Notes: generated by a model not told the origin, from the sequence alone. Shown: positions 51,813 to 61,411, counted from the stretch's first letter. The stretch: 64,000 bases of DNA from Lachnoclostridium sp. UBA903 (GCA_002294045.1 DBEP01000008.1:32753-96752); one strand, 5' to 3'. Numbers and translations are program-made.

Positions 51813-53090
51813 TTATATGACCTGGTCGATATTATATTGGGTATTAATCAGCAAGAAGGTTTGCGCAAGATAATACATAATATTCCAGAGCCCCACACCC
51901 CGCAAACCATATTCCGTCATAACACTCAGGGATGTATCCACCCCTCTTATATCATGGAAATATACCAGATAATTATTTGTATCCATTATATAAAAATAAG
52001 AGGAAAGATTATGGGGATTATAATTAATTTCCGCACCCGTATCACTTGCCAGCTGTACGGCATTGTCATTGCTTATGGAGGCAGCCCTTGATACACCCGC
52101 TATATAAGGAAGCTGCCAGATATAACCGATACTTGAAATACCAATTGTAATTTTCTCAGGCGGTATTTGCGTCAGCACAAAGTTCAATAATATTTCCAGT
52201 AAACGAAACGGAAGTGCTTCAAACGGAATTTCAGAAGCGGTCCCCCAGGAATAAGATAAAATCATAATGCCGTCGGTTATCCGGCCCAGCGCCGAATAAT
52301 CTGCCGCCACATACTCTCCTCCGGGTTCCAGTCTGAAAGAGTCGGGGGTTATTGTAACATACACCCTAAATCCTTCACGGTTCAGTCTTTCCCTCAGGTT
52401 TAAAATAAATTCAAAATATAACTGCCTGTCTTCCTCCATAATATACGGCGTATCCAGATTTATTCCATAATAACCTTTTGCCTGTAAAACGGCAAGAATA
52501 TTTTCGATTAAATGGTTCTTTAAATCCTGCCGGTTTAGTATGTTATGCAGCACTTCCCTGTCCGCCGTACCTTCCCCGGTTATATTGGATATGACCATAA
52601 CCGGTGCCACACCAAAGGATTTTGCTAAATCAATAATCTCTGTATCATCTATATCATTTAAGTCACCATTTGCCGTAACCGAATAATGAAATACGGACAA
52701 AAAAGTCAGATAAAGCAGGTTCTTCCTCAATATATCCCTGTCTATGTACGGATATGCATATCCGTTGGTCGTAATATTCCCAAATTTATCATCCGTGTAA
52801 TTAATAACTATAGTTTCCCCGGGATAAATAAATTCTCTGTCCAAAAGATAAGGATTATTTCTCAACAGCTGCTTTGCATTAACACCGTAATACTCCGCAA
52901 TGCTTAACAGGGTATCTCCTTCCTGTACGGTATGAACCTGATTCGGAAACACAATCAAAATAGTCTGGCCGACAGCCAGGTTATCGGGATTCATTATGTT
53001 ATTGTCCTGAATCATTCTGGCTGCATTTACACCGTATTCATCGGCAATGGAATTAACCGTTTCACCTGGTTGAACCACGTGTATAATCAT
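51813..53090 (-). CDS. LysM-GH18 protein (SleL/YaaH-like), catalytic glutamate missing
   Basis: A 425-residue protein: two LysM domains (IIHVVQPGETVNSIADEYGV, about 1-48; VHTVQEGDTLLSIAEYYGV, about 51-98) followed by a GH18 barrel as in the spore cortex-lytic enzymes SleL/YaaH. ATG 53090 is set from TGAGG upstream and from the LysM start. The catalytic stretch, normally NxDxE, reads YYGINLDTPYIMEED: the proton-donor Glu is Pro. The enzyme is therefore probably inactive and may serve as a peptidoglycan-binding or spore-coat protein. No signal peptide, as is common for spore proteins. Confidence 0.8.
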   Translation of the reverse strand: MIIHVVQPGETVNSIADEYGVNAARMIQDNNIMNPDNLAVGQTILIVFPNQVHTVQEGDTLLSIAEYYGVNAKQLLRNNPYLLDREFIYPGETIVINYTDDKFGNITTNGYAYPYIDRDILRKNLLYLTFLSVFHYSVTANGDLNDIDDTEIIDLAKSFGVAPVMVISNITGEGTADREVLHNILNRQDLKNHLIENILAVLQAKGYYGINLDTPYIMEEDRQLYFEFILNLRERLNREGFRVYVTITPDSFRLEPGGEYVAADYSALGRITDGIMILSYSWGTASEIPFEALPFRLLEILLNFVLTQIPPEKITIGISSIGYIWQLPYIAGVSRAASISNDNAVQLASDTGAEINYNPHNLSSYFYIMDTNNYLVYFHDIRGVDTSLSVMTEYGLRGVGLWNIMYYLAQTFLLINTQYNIDQVI

Positions 53091-53206
53091 TATGACCTCA
53101 TTAATTAATTTATCATTATTATTGTATGTCAGAAAATATAAATTAGACAATGAATTAGAACTTTGCCGCAAGGTTCCCTTTGTTCTCTGGCGGTATTTTT
53201 GCCCTG

Positions 53207-54250
53207 TTAATCAGTTAAAGTAAAATCCGGACTGACTTGTCCCAGGTCATGTTCCCAGCCTGTGGATTTGTAAATCTTCCCGTCGGTGGTTATGGCCGCA
53301 CATTCCACCCCCGGAATGCCGTCTATAATTTTAAAGCCTTTGTCCACACCGGATACAAATGTAATTTTCGTAAGAATATCGGCTAACATATTGCTGTCCG
53401 GAATATCGCTGCTGATTACAATTGTATCGCTCATGACACCGGCTTCTGCCGGATAGCCGTTAAAGGGATTCAGAATATGATGATACCGTTTGCCGTCCTT
53501 TATAAAAAACCTCTCATAATCACCGGATGTGGAAAGGGCCTGCTCCGGCATATTAATAATAAAGGCATAGCTGTTTTTATCATCTCTTGGATGTTTTACC
53601 GCCACGGACCATAAGGAACCGTCCGGCTTCTGCCCAAGGGTATATATACTGCTGCCTCCAAGGTTTATAATTGCACTCTTTACTCCATAATCCTTCAATA
53701 TCCTTACCGATTCGTCGGCGGCGTATCCTTTGGCAATTCCGCCCATATCAACGGACATGCCTTCCTTCAACAGCTTAACACTGCTATCCGCTTCGTTTAT
53801 ACTGATATTTTCATAACCAACCAGAGGTAATACCTCCTTAATTTCAGACTCCGAAGGAATCTTTTCATCTGCCGTTCCGATACCCCATAATTTTATCAGC
53901 GGCCCTACCGTTATATCAAATGCACCGTCACTTAACGCAGAATAGGTTACTGCCGTTTTAATCATCTTTATAATCTCAGAATGCACCTTTACATATTCTT
54001 TCCCGGCGGCAAGGTTTATCTTGCTGACATCACTGGTTTCAAGAGAAGGACTTGCCATTTGTTCAATTTCATCGATTCTGTGAAAGACAGCGTCTATGGC
54101 TTCACCTGCTTTCGGCCCGTAGGCCTTTACTTCTACAAGCGTATCCATTTTAAATGCCTGTTTATTAACCGCTTCCTCTTCTTTGGAACATGCGGCAAAT
54201 GAAAGGATTATACCTATACATATTCCTAACGCAACTATCTTATTTCCCAT
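53207..54250 (-). CDS. ApbE-type FMN transferase lipoprotein
   Basis: A 347-residue lipoprotein: signal sequence with lipobox FAAC (Cys21) and the ApbE domain, with FKMDTLVEVKAYG, GAFDITVGPLIKLWGIG, VDMGGIAKGYAADE, and SSIYTLGQKPDGSLW. ApbE moves FMN from FAD onto threonine residues of target proteins outside the membrane (RnfG, NqrC, FMN-binding reductases). ATG 54250 is set from GGAGG and the lipobox. No target protein gene is adjacent, so it may serve Rnf or other flavoproteins elsewhere. Confidence 0.9.
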   Translation of the reverse strand: MGNKIVALGICIGIILSFAACSKEEEAVNKQAFKMDTLVEVKAYGPKAGEAIDAVFHRIDEIEQMASPSLETSDVSKINLAAGKEYVKVHSEIIKMIKTAVTYSALSDGAFDITVGPLIKLWGIGTADEKIPSESEIKEVLPLVGYENISINEADSSVKLLKEGMSVDMGGIAKGYAADESVRILKDYGVKSAIINLGGSSIYTLGQKPDGSLWSVAVKHPRDDKNSYAFIINMPEQALSTSGDYERFFIKDGKRYHHILNPFNGYPAEAGVMSDTIVISSDIPDSNMLADILTKITFVSGVDKGFKIIDGIPGVECAAITTDGKIYKSTGWEHDLGQVSPDFTLTD

Positions 54251-54438
54251 TCTTTCCTCCAAAAATCTGTCTGTATCAATAAGATTTCCACTGTCGTGGT
54301 AGACGAATACTATTTTAACACAATATAATGCAATATCCAATCATAAAATCATAGGACTCTTATACGGAAAAAGAAAAAACGGCGTTCACATTTATTTTTC
54401 CAAACCTCCGAAAGCAAATATTAATTAAATCACACAAC

Positions 54439-54501
54439 AAAAATGCGGATTCCGTAGAATCCGCAGAAAATATATAACCGGCCAGAATGCCGGCCGTTAT
54501 A
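54439..54501 (-). terminator. Terminator hairpins between ApbE and the sorbitol-dehydrogenase-like gene
   Basis: TGCGGATTC (54444-54452) and GAATCCGCA (54457-54465) are a perfect nine-base stem with a four-base loop, followed on the minus strand by TTTTTGTTG, a standard intrinsic terminator for the dehydrogenase transcript. A second, imperfect G+C-rich hairpin (ATAACCGGC/GCCGTTAT) lies at 54473-54501. Confidence 0.65.
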
Positions 54502-54518
54502 TTAAATTGTAGTTACAT

Positions 54519-54664
54519 TAGGGCGTGTCTGAAAACTGCTTGTGCCGGGCTGAGCGTTCCACTTTGTGGGAGGCAAGGAGCGGTTTTGGGAGCGTAGTGG
54601 TGCTACGTTTCCAAAATTGCAACGCAGAATACCGCAAAGTGGGGCGGTCAGAACGGTATCACAC
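54519..54664 (+). repeat. MITE-like hairpin repeat family, copy D (most complete)
   Basis: Starts TAGGGCGTGTCTGAAAA, contains CTTGTGCCGGGC as in copy C, then arm CCACTTTG, an apical hairpin TTTTGGGAGCGTAG-TGGT-GCTACGTTTCCAAAA, the block TTGCAACGCAG, and the opposite arm CAAAGTGG. The right part matches copies A and B. Lies between the ApbE and dehydrogenase genes. Confidence 0.65.
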
Positions 54665-54695
54665 CCCAGCAGGAAATCCCATGATTCCTCTCTTT

Positions 54696-55736
54696 TTAGC
54701 TGATTTTGATTACCGCTTTTACTACATCCCTGGCATTATTCACTACGAAATCAAAGGCCTCTTTCGTGTGTTCAAAATCAAATTCATGGCTTACGATGTC
54801 CTTTACGTTAATTGCTCCGCTTGCAATGGCATTAATGGCAACGGGATATAAATTCCGGTAACGGAAGATTGTCTTTATCTCTCCTTCTTTTCCCATTAAT
54901 TTCATAAAGTTAAATTCTACTTCATCTTTTGGCGTCATACCCACAAGGACAATGGTTCCTCCGCGTTTTACCGCATCCGCCGTCTGCTTTACCGTAATTT
55001 CGGCGCCGGCCGTATCAATAACCACGTCTGCTCCCCGGCCCCCAGTGATTTCATCGATTTTTTCCAGTACATTTTCTTCCTTGGCATTAATTACCTGGGT
55101 AGCCCCAAGCCTTTTCGCTGTTTCCAGCCTGTTTGGAAGAACATCCACCATAATGATTTTGGCGGCGCCTCTTGCTTTCGCCGATAACAGTGTGACAAGA
55201 CCGATGCATCCGGTACCGAATATGACTACCGTATCTCCCAGTTTAACGTTTCCTTTGCCTGTTGCGTGCAGTCCTACGGCAAGGGGTTCCACCAGTGCGC
55301 CTTCCAGATTTGACACATTATCCGGAAGTTTAAAACACATATCTTCCGGATGTGCCACATAATTGGCAAATACTCCGTGATAAGGCGGTGTAGCAAAAAA
55401 TTCAACCTCCGGGCAGAGATTGTATTGGCCGGATTTACAAAATTCACAGTTGCCGCAGGTTTTGCCGGGTTCCAAAGCAACCCTGTCCCCTACGGTAAGA
55501 TTTTTAACTTCTTTCCCAACCGCTACCACTTCGCCGGCACATTCATGCCCAAGAACAAAGTCTCCTTCAACCACGAAATCTCCGATTCTGCCATGCTGGT
55601 AGTAATGGACATCCGAACCGCAGATACCTACAGTATCCACTTTTACCAATACCTCTTTATCATGGACGGCGGGCATGTCAATTTCTTTCCACACCATATC
55701 GTTTGTTCCATGCATAAAAATTGCTTTATTTTTCAT
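54696..55736 (-). CDS. Zinc-dependent sorbitol/xylitol dehydrogenase-like enzyme
   Basis: A 346-residue medium-chain dehydrogenase with catalytic-zinc motifs GICGSDVHYYQHGRIGDF and GHECAGEV, structural-zinc cysteines in CGNCEFCKSGQYNLC, and the NAD site VIFGTGCIGLVT. The sequence fits the sorbitol/xylitol/L-iditol dehydrogenase branch, oxidising a polyol to a ketose. AAGGAGG precedes ATG. It follows a ribose-type importer operon on the same strand (about 75 bases from the binding protein), so it probably oxidises the polyol brought in by it. Substrate uncertain. Confidence 0.85.
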   Translation of the reverse strand: MKNKAIFMHGTNDMVWKEIDMPAVHDKEVLVKVDTVGICGSDVHYYQHGRIGDFVVEGDFVLGHECAGEVVAVGKEVKNLTVGDRVALEPGKTCGNCEFCKSGQYNLCPEVEFFATPPYHGVFANYVAHPEDMCFKLPDNVSNLEGALVEPLAVGLHATGKGNVKLGDTVVIFGTGCIGLVTLLSAKARGAAKIIMVDVLPNRLETAKRLGATQVINAKEENVLEKIDEITGGRGADVVIDTAGAEITVKQTADAVKRGGTIVLVGMTPKDEVEFNFMKLMGKEGEIKTIFRYRNLYPVAINAIASGAINVKDIVSHEFDFEHTKEAFDFVVNNARDVVKAVIKIS

Positions 55737-55812
55737 TCTGTAACCTCCTTCTTATAAGGGGACGCGGCAAAACGGCTTCCCACTCCGCCGGTTTCACCGC
55801 ATCCCCCTAGTC

Positions 55813-56829
55813 TTATTTTATTGCGCCGGATTTCTTGTGCATCTCAATGTATTGATCTACGTTATCCTTTGTAATTAACGGGCAGTCAATATCTATGTCA
55901 ATCTGGTTTTCTTCGCCTGTCAATAATTTATCTGCCGTATCCAGCAAAGATGCTGCAAGGTCATAGGCACTTTGCAGACTTGTGGAAGTCATTAAGCCGT
56001 CCTTGATTAACAGACAGGCTTCTGCCGTACCGTCTACACCGTAAGCCAAGATATTCTCGAATTTGGGATCGTCTTTTACAACCTCAATGGCACCTGCAGC
56101 CATGTTGTCGTTCATCGCTATGATTGCATCTATTTTATCATTGGCCTGTACCCATGTTTCCATGTAATTCATGGCTTCATCCTTGTTCCAGTTGGCGATT
56201 TCCTTACCAACGATTTTTACATCAGGCCTTTTGTCGAAAAATTCCTTCTGCCAGCTTTGTTCCCTCTGATCCGCATGGAAGTTTCCGGGAGGTCCTAAAA
56301 GTACAACTACGTTGGCATTTTGGGGAACCTGTTCCACAGCCAGGTCCGCATTTACTTTTGCCTGAGCGTACGGGTCTGCGTCAACAGAGGAAGAACCTTC
56401 AATACCGCTGATACGGGCATTGGTGGTAATGGTAACGATACCTGCCGCCACCGCTTTTTCCACATATGGTCGCTGCGCTTCCCCGTTATTCGGCTGAACA
56501 ATGATTGCATCATATTTGTTGGTAATGGCATTTTCTATCAGGGAATTTTCCGTATCGTCGGAAGCCTGACCGTCAAAAACATCTAATTTTACATTGGGAT
56601 ATTTTTCTGCTTCTTCCATTACCGCGTTGGCTAACCATGCCGCAAAGGAATCCGCCTGTGCTCTTGCTATATAGGCAATCCGGTATACTTTATCCGCGCC
56701 GCCGCCCTGCTCATCTGTTTTCGTATTTTCCGTACCTGTTTGGGCACCCTGATCTTTTGTTGCCTTACACCCCGTAAACAGGGAAGCCAATAATGCTGCT
56801 GCCAAAATTAGAACTAACAATTTTTTCAT
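55813..56829 (-). CDS. Ribose-type ABC importer, substrate-binding lipoprotein (third system)
   Basis: A 338-residue lipoprotein: signal sequence, lipobox FTGC (Cys21), linker rich in T, E, G, and a Peripla_BP_4 domain (VYRIAYIARAQADSFAAWLA; YDAIIVQPNNGEAQRPYVE; AMNDNMAAGAIEV). AGGAGG precedes ATG. Last gene of the importer proper; the polyol dehydrogenase follows. The ligand may be a polyol (inference from the dehydrogenase). Confidence 0.85.
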   Translation of the reverse strand: MKKLLVLILAAALLASLFTGCKATKDQGAQTGTENTKTDEQGGGADKVYRIAYIARAQADSFAAWLANAVMEEAEKYPNVKLDVFDGQASDDTENSLIENAITNKYDAIIVQPNNGEAQRPYVEKAVAAGIVTITTNARISGIEGSSSVDADPYAQAKVNADLAVEQVPQNANVVVLLGPPGNFHADQREQSWQKEFFDKRPDVKIVGKEIANWNKDEAMNYMETWVQANDKIDAIIAMNDNMAAGAIEVVKDDPKFENILAYGVDGTAEACLLIKDGLMTSTSLQSAYDLAASLLDTADKLLTGEENQIDIDIDCPLITKDNVDQYIEMHKKSGAIK

Positions 56830-56895
56830 ACCTTTTCCTCCTGATTTTTTTATTCTAAATAGGGAGATTCCCTATCATAGACAATTTAAATAGTT

Positions 56896-57861
56896 TCAAC
56901 GGTTTTTTCTCATGGTTTTTGCCCAGATATCGTAAATAACGGCAAGTGCTATGATAGCGCCCCTGACAATCTGCTGCAAGTAAGAGTTAACTCCTACCAG
57001 TACCATGATGTTATCCAAAAATCCAACGATAAAAGCGCCCGCCAGTGTTCCGGAAGCGGTTCCGATACCGCCGGAAAAGCTTGTACCGCCGATAACTGCC
57101 GCAGTCAGGGCTTTAAATTCGTAGCCAATGGCTCCGTTTGGCATGCCGCCGTTTACACGGGACATAAACAATACGCCTGCAATGCCGACAAAAATACCAT
57201 TGATGATAAAAGCTTTCATTTTAATCCGGTTTACGTGAATGCCGGAAGCATTGGCGGCTTCTTCATTACCGCCGATGGCATAAACGGATCGGCCGAATAT
57301 GGTATGCCTTAACAGATACCAGGTTATAATGAGGGTACCTATCAGAAAAATCACAGGTGTCGGGATACCTAATATTTCGCCTTGGCCAAATTTAATATAA
57401 TCCCCGATTTGGTAAATATTCTGGCCGTTGGTATAAAGGAGGGCGGCTCCTCTTGCCATGGCCATCATGGCCAAGGTTGCAATAAAGGGAGGTGTTTTAT
57501 ATTTGGTAACCATCAAACCGTTTAACACGTTACAGCCGACACCCACCAGAACCGCTACAAGAAAACCTATAATTAAGGAACCAGTTCCGGTATATGCGGA
57601 AATAGAGAGGACACCTGCCAGCGCAAGTACGGATGCAGAGGATAAATCCAGCATACCCGATATGATAAGAATGGTTTGACCGAATGCTAAAATCGTACCT
57701 ACCGAAATCTGTGTTGAAATATTCTGTATGTTAGCTACGGATACAAAGTTTTTATTAGCCAGCCAGCAGAAAATAAATAACGCTACTAAAACAAAATAGA
57801 TGCTGTATTTGCTTTTAATGTTGGAGAACAATTTACTTTTTGTCATACTTTTGGTATTCAA
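56896..57861 (-). CDS. Ribose-type ABC importer, permease (third system)
   Basis: A 321-residue RbsC-family membrane protein starting at TTG 57861 with AGAGGTG seven bases upstream, one base after the ATPase stop. Segments: LIISGMLDLSSASVLALAG, GRSVYAIGGNEEAANASGI and GGTSFSGGIGTASGT. The usual IDLSVG is LDLSSA here. Confidence 0.87.
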   Translation of the reverse strand: MNTKSMTKSKLFSNIKSKYSIYFVLVALFIFCWLANKNFVSVANIQNISTQISVGTILAFGQTILIISGMLDLSSASVLALAGVLSISAYTGTGSLIIGFLVAVLVGVGCNVLNGLMVTKYKTPPFIATLAMMAMARGAALLYTNGQNIYQIGDYIKFGQGEILGIPTPVIFLIGTLIITWYLLRHTIFGRSVYAIGGNEEAANASGIHVNRIKMKAFIINGIFVGIAGVLFMSRVNGGMPNGAIGYEFKALTAAVIGGTSFSGGIGTASGTLAGAFIVGFLDNIMVLVGVNSYLQQIVRGAIIALAVIYDIWAKTMRKNR

Positions 57862-57862
57862 T

Positions 57863-59377
57863 TTATTTCACCTCTTTTTGGATTTTTGTACCGGTTGCAT
57901 ACGCCATAATGTCCTCCTGGGTAAACTCATCCCTGGTTAACATGCCCGTAACCTTACCTTTTGCCATAACATAAATCCGGTCACACATACCGATAAGTTC
58001 CGGTAATTCGGAGGAAACCATAACGAGAGCTTTCTTTTGTTTTGCAAGTTCGGTCATTAATTTGTAAATCTCGTATTTTGCTCCTACGTCAATTCCCCGC
58101 GTAGGTTCATCCACAATTAAAATATCCGGGTCCGTAACCATCCACTTTGCCAGTATGACTTTCTGCTGGTTTCCGCCGCTTAAGGATTCGATTTTGGTTT
58201 CATAGTCAGGGGCTTTCACATTCATCTTCCGGCAGAATTCCTCAACCGCTCTGTTTTCTTCCTCTTCATGAAGCCTGCCCTTGTAGATAAATTTCTTAAG
58301 ACTAGCCAGGGCAACATTTTCTTTGATGCTGCGGACGGGAATAATCCCAAACCTCCGCCTGTCTTCCGAAAGCATGACCATTTTTTTATCTATGCTGCTT
58401 TTTACGTTTTTCATTACCGTTTTATTATTTTTAATATAAATTTCACCGGACTCATAAGGATCAAGTCCAAATAAGCCTCTCATGACTTCCGTCCTGCCTG
58501 CTCCCATCAAGCCGGCAAATCCTATGATTTCTCCTTCCCGAACGTGAAAGCTGACATCCTCAAATTTATCTTTCCGGGTCAGTCCTCTGACAGTTAATAT
58601 TTCCTCACCAAGCTTTATCTCTTCCTTAGGAAAATTGTTCTCCAGCTTTCTTCCTACCATCTGGGATATTACGGTCTCCAAGTCATATTCCTCAATGGGC
58701 CTTGAATCCACTACGCAGCCGTCCCTGAATACCGTAATCTCATCCGCTATGCGGAATATTTCGTCCATCTTATGGGAGATATAAATAATACTGGCACCCC
58801 GGGCTTTTATTTCGTTAATCTTTTTAAATAAGACCTCTACCTCTTTATTGGTAATGGCGGAGGTAGGCTCATCCATGATGATAATATCCGAATTATAAGA
58901 AATTGCCTTTAAAATCTCCAGCATCTGGATATCGGATACGGTTAACTCTTTCAGCCTGGTTTCCGGATCATAGTTTAAATTTTCCTTAAGCAGAAGTTCT
59001 TTTGTCCGTTTCCTGATTTCTTTCCAGTCAATTCTTCCGTATCCGTCCCTGGGCCAGTTTCCGACACAGAGGCTTTCTTCAATGGTCATTTCGGGAATGT
59101 AATTCAATTCCTGAAAAATCATGGATATGCCAAGGCTTCGTGCCTGAATGGGATTTTTGATTTCAACAGGCTTTTCATCTATAAGAATTTCACCGGAATC
59201 AGGCCGGTAGATACCGTTAATCACTTTCATCAAAGTAGATTTGCCTGCTCCGTTTTCACCGCAGAGCACATGAACCGTTCCTTTTCTGACTGCAAAATTA
59301 ACTTCATTTAATGCCTTTACCCCCGGAAAGGATTTATTAATATGGGATACTCTTAATTTAATATCTGTATTTATCAT
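57863..59377 (-). CDS. Ribose-type ABC importer, tandem ATPase (third system)
   Basis: A 504-residue double-ABC ATPase: Walker A GENGAGKST, Walker B IIIMDEPTSAI in the first domain, degenerate GLMGAGRTEV, signature SLSGGNQQK and ILIVDEPTRGID in the second. ATG 59377 is chosen from AAAGGAG upstream. First gene of the operon ATPase-permease-binding protein-dehydrogenase. A nine-base inverted repeat lies about 95-135 bases before the start. Confidence 0.87.
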   Translation of the reverse strand: MINTDIKLRVSHINKSFPGVKALNEVNFAVRKGTVHVLCGENGAGKSTLMKVINGIYRPDSGEILIDEKPVEIKNPIQARSLGISMIFQELNYIPEMTIEESLCVGNWPRDGYGRIDWKEIRKRTKELLLKENLNYDPETRLKELTVSDIQMLEILKAISYNSDIIIMDEPTSAITNKEVEVLFKKINEIKARGASIIYISHKMDEIFRIADEITVFRDGCVVDSRPIEEYDLETVISQMVGRKLENNFPKEEIKLGEEILTVRGLTRKDKFEDVSFHVREGEIIGFAGLMGAGRTEVMRGLFGLDPYESGEIYIKNNKTVMKNVKSSIDKKMVMLSEDRRRFGIIPVRSIKENVALASLKKFIYKGRLHEEEENRAVEEFCRKMNVKAPDYETKIESLSGGNQQKVILAKWMVTDPDILIVDEPTRGIDVGAKYEIYKLMTELAKQKKALVMVSSELPELIGMCDRIYVMAKGKVTGMLTRDEFTQEDIMAYATGTKIQKEVK

Positions 59378-59470
59378 AAACCGCTTCTCCTTTCTAATTA
59401 TTTTAGGCATTTTGCTTGTTTCTCTCTCTGTGTGTACAATAATACAATAAAATTTTAAACAAAATAATGT

Positions 59471-59511
59471 TTTGTATTGTGATTTTTATGTATAATTTTA
59501 CTCAATACAAA
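59471..59511. promoter_or_regulatory. Inverted repeat TTTGTATTG-N23-CAATACAAA upstream of the third importer
   Basis: Perfect nine-base arms at 59471-59479 and 59503-59511, in the region expected to hold the promoter of the ATPase-led operon. A partial third copy (ACAATACAAT-like) lies near 59440. Candidate binding site for the response regulator encoded upstream or another regulator. Confidence 0.45.
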
Positions 59512-59594
59512 CAATCGTTTCTTTTTTCATCCAAAACTGTGTACCGGATTACTATTCTTTTGTAAAATATTAAGACTGTAAAAGAATCCGGCTT

Positions 59595-59663
59595 GAAAAA
59601 ACCTCAGACAAAAGGTCTCCTGATTTATGGCCGGTTCTTTATCAGGAACCACTCTGTCTGAGG
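59595..59663 (-). terminator. Intrinsic terminator of the kinase/response-regulator operon
   Basis: CCTCAGACA (59602-59610) pairs with TGTCTGAGG (59655-59663), with a nested TCCTGAT/ATCAGGA hairpin inside, and a T-run follows on the minus strand (AAAAAA at 59596-59601 on plus). About 120 bases after the response-regulator stop. Confidence 0.75.
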
Positions 59664-59730
59664 CAATAACATGACTAATTCATTTTATACATCCCTGCAA
59701 ACCGCTGTTTCCAGTTTATTGCAAAATAAC

Positions 59731-59749
59731 TTTTGCAGACACGCTCTAA
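59731..59749. repeat. End fragment of the MITE-like family (copy F)
   Basis: TTTTGCAGACACGCTCTAA matches the terminal sequence of copies A and B (TTTTCAAACACGCTCTAG). It overlaps a small palindrome GCAAAATAACTTTTGC and lies just before the response-regulator stop. Confidence 0.4.
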
Positions 59750-59782
59750 CCTAAAGATTGGCAGCACCACCACAGGCCTTGC

Positions 59783-61378
59783 TTATTTCCCCTTGTCCTT
59801 CCCGCTTATTTCCTTGTACTCATTAACGGTCTTGCCGGTTATTCTCTTAAAAACTTTACTGAAATACTGCTGATCGGAATACCCCACTTTTTCAAATACT
59901 TCTTTAATCCGGATATCCGATTGCAGTAACAGCTGTTTTGCTTTTTCAATTCTCAGGCGGTTGATATAAAGCGACATATTCTCACCGGTCTCTTTTTTAA
60001 AAATACTGCTCAGGTAATGTTTGGAAACATTGAGTTCTTTTGCCACGTCGTCTAAGGATATCTTCTCCGTATAATGATATTTAATAAAATTGAGAGCCTG
60101 GTTAATCATCAGTTTGGAATTATGATATCTCATATCCCGAATCACCCGGATAAGCTTTTCCGAAACATCCTTCAGAAGCTTTTCAATTTTATCCAGCCGT
60201 TCGGAATGTTCAATTTGATAATGGTAAGTTTTATGGCTTTCAAACATCTGCCGTTCGGAAAGGAAAAGCCCATAGCTGCTGAACAAGTCACCAATCAGGT
60301 TGGAGTAAAACATTTTCACTATCATAGGCGAAACATAGCCGCTTTCAAAATACTGCCCGGCCTCCTCAATTATTTCCCTGACCTTATCAAGGTTTTCATG
60401 TCCGATTGCTTCGACTATGTTTTTATTATAGTTTTTTTTCAGCTCAAAAATATCGGGTTCATTAAAATGTATGGAGTCCATTGGGATTATCCTGTTGGTA
60501 TTTTCCATTTTATAGAACAAAATCTGTGCTTTCTCAGAAAATTCACTGTACACACCGCCTGCCTGTTCTGCCCGGCCGAATACATTGGAATAGACTCCAT
60601 GCAGTGAAATGCCAAAATACTGCATGGCACCGTTGGCCGCCACGGCAAACATCTTTTTTATTCCCGCCGGCTTTAAATCCGGAGAGGACAAAAAAAGCAG
60701 ATTCACATCAGGCTGCTGTATATCTATATATGCAACGGCATTTTGGTTCAATTGTTCAAAAAGGATATTCATAACCGCATTATTTACCTGTACCGTATCT
60801 GTCTTAGCCTCTTTGTCCGGAAAAGCGGAGATACATAAGAAAACAAAAAAGGTATCGGTAAGGGGAAATTTCAGGTATTCCAGTGTTTTTTCCAGTCTTT
60901 CATCCATATGGAACCCTTTTTTCATCAAATAGGAAACAGCGGTGCGTTTCAAATCCTCCGGGTCAGTCTTATGATTCCTTTCTGTCTCAGCTTTATTTTC
61001 CGAGTCCATTTTTTCCTTTAAAGATACCATGAGTTTAATCAGCTCTTCATCTTCTATTTCCGATTTTAAAATATAGTCATAGGCACCGGCTTTTAATGCC
61101 TTTCTTACATAAGAAAATTCATCGTAGCAGGTTAAAACCAGAATTTTGGCTTCCTTATCTTCTTTTCTTATTTTATCAATCAGCCAAAGACCATCCTGTT
61201 TCGGCATTTTGATATCGGTTATTATGACGTCCGGTTTATATTTCAGGTAGTTCTCATAACCCTGTTCCCCATTGGCAGCTTCGGCTGCGATTGTAAAACC
61301 GATGGCTTCCCAGTCAATGGTTGTCTTAAGGCCTACCCTTACAAGAACCTCATCATCAATAATCATAACTTTATACAT
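59783..61378 (-). CDS. YesN-type response regulator with AraC DNA-binding domain
   Basis: A 531-residue regulator: REC domain 1-120 (VMIIDDEVLVRVGL; phospho-Asp in VIITDIKMPKQDG), a middle region, and C-terminal AraC double helix-turn-helix (about 425-520: ISLDDVAKELNVSKHYLSSI and IRIKEVFEKVGYSDQQYF). Partner of the kinase 33 bases upstream. Probably controls the third ribose-type importer immediately downstream and/or the importer of the binding protein upstream. Confidence 0.88.
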   Translation of the reverse strand: MYKVMIIDDEVLVRVGLKTTIDWEAIGFTIAAEAANGEQGYENYLKYKPDVIITDIKMPKQDGLWLIDKIRKEDKEAKILVLTCYDEFSYVRKALKAGAYDYILKSEIEDEELIKLMVSLKEKMDSENKAETERNHKTDPEDLKRTAVSYLMKKGFHMDERLEKTLEYLKFPLTDTFFVFLCISAFPDKEAKTDTVQVNNAVMNILFEQLNQNAVAYIDIQQPDVNLLFLSSPDLKPAGIKKMFAVAANGAMQYFGISLHGVYSNVFGRAEQAGGVYSEFSEKAQILFYKMENTNRIIPMDSIHFNEPDIFELKKNYNKNIVEAIGHENLDKVREIIEEAGQYFESGYVSPMIVKMFYSNLIGDLFSSYGLFLSERQMFESHKTYHYQIEHSERLDKIEKLLKDVSEKLIRVIRDMRYHNSKLMINQALNFIKYHYTEKISLDDVAKELNVSKHYLSSIFKKETGENMSLYINRLRIEKAKQLLLQSDIRIKEVFEKVGYSDQQYFSKVFKRITGKTVNEYKEISGKDKGK

Positions 61379-61411
61379 AAACCCCCAACCTTTCTTTACT
61401 ATAATAAGGCC

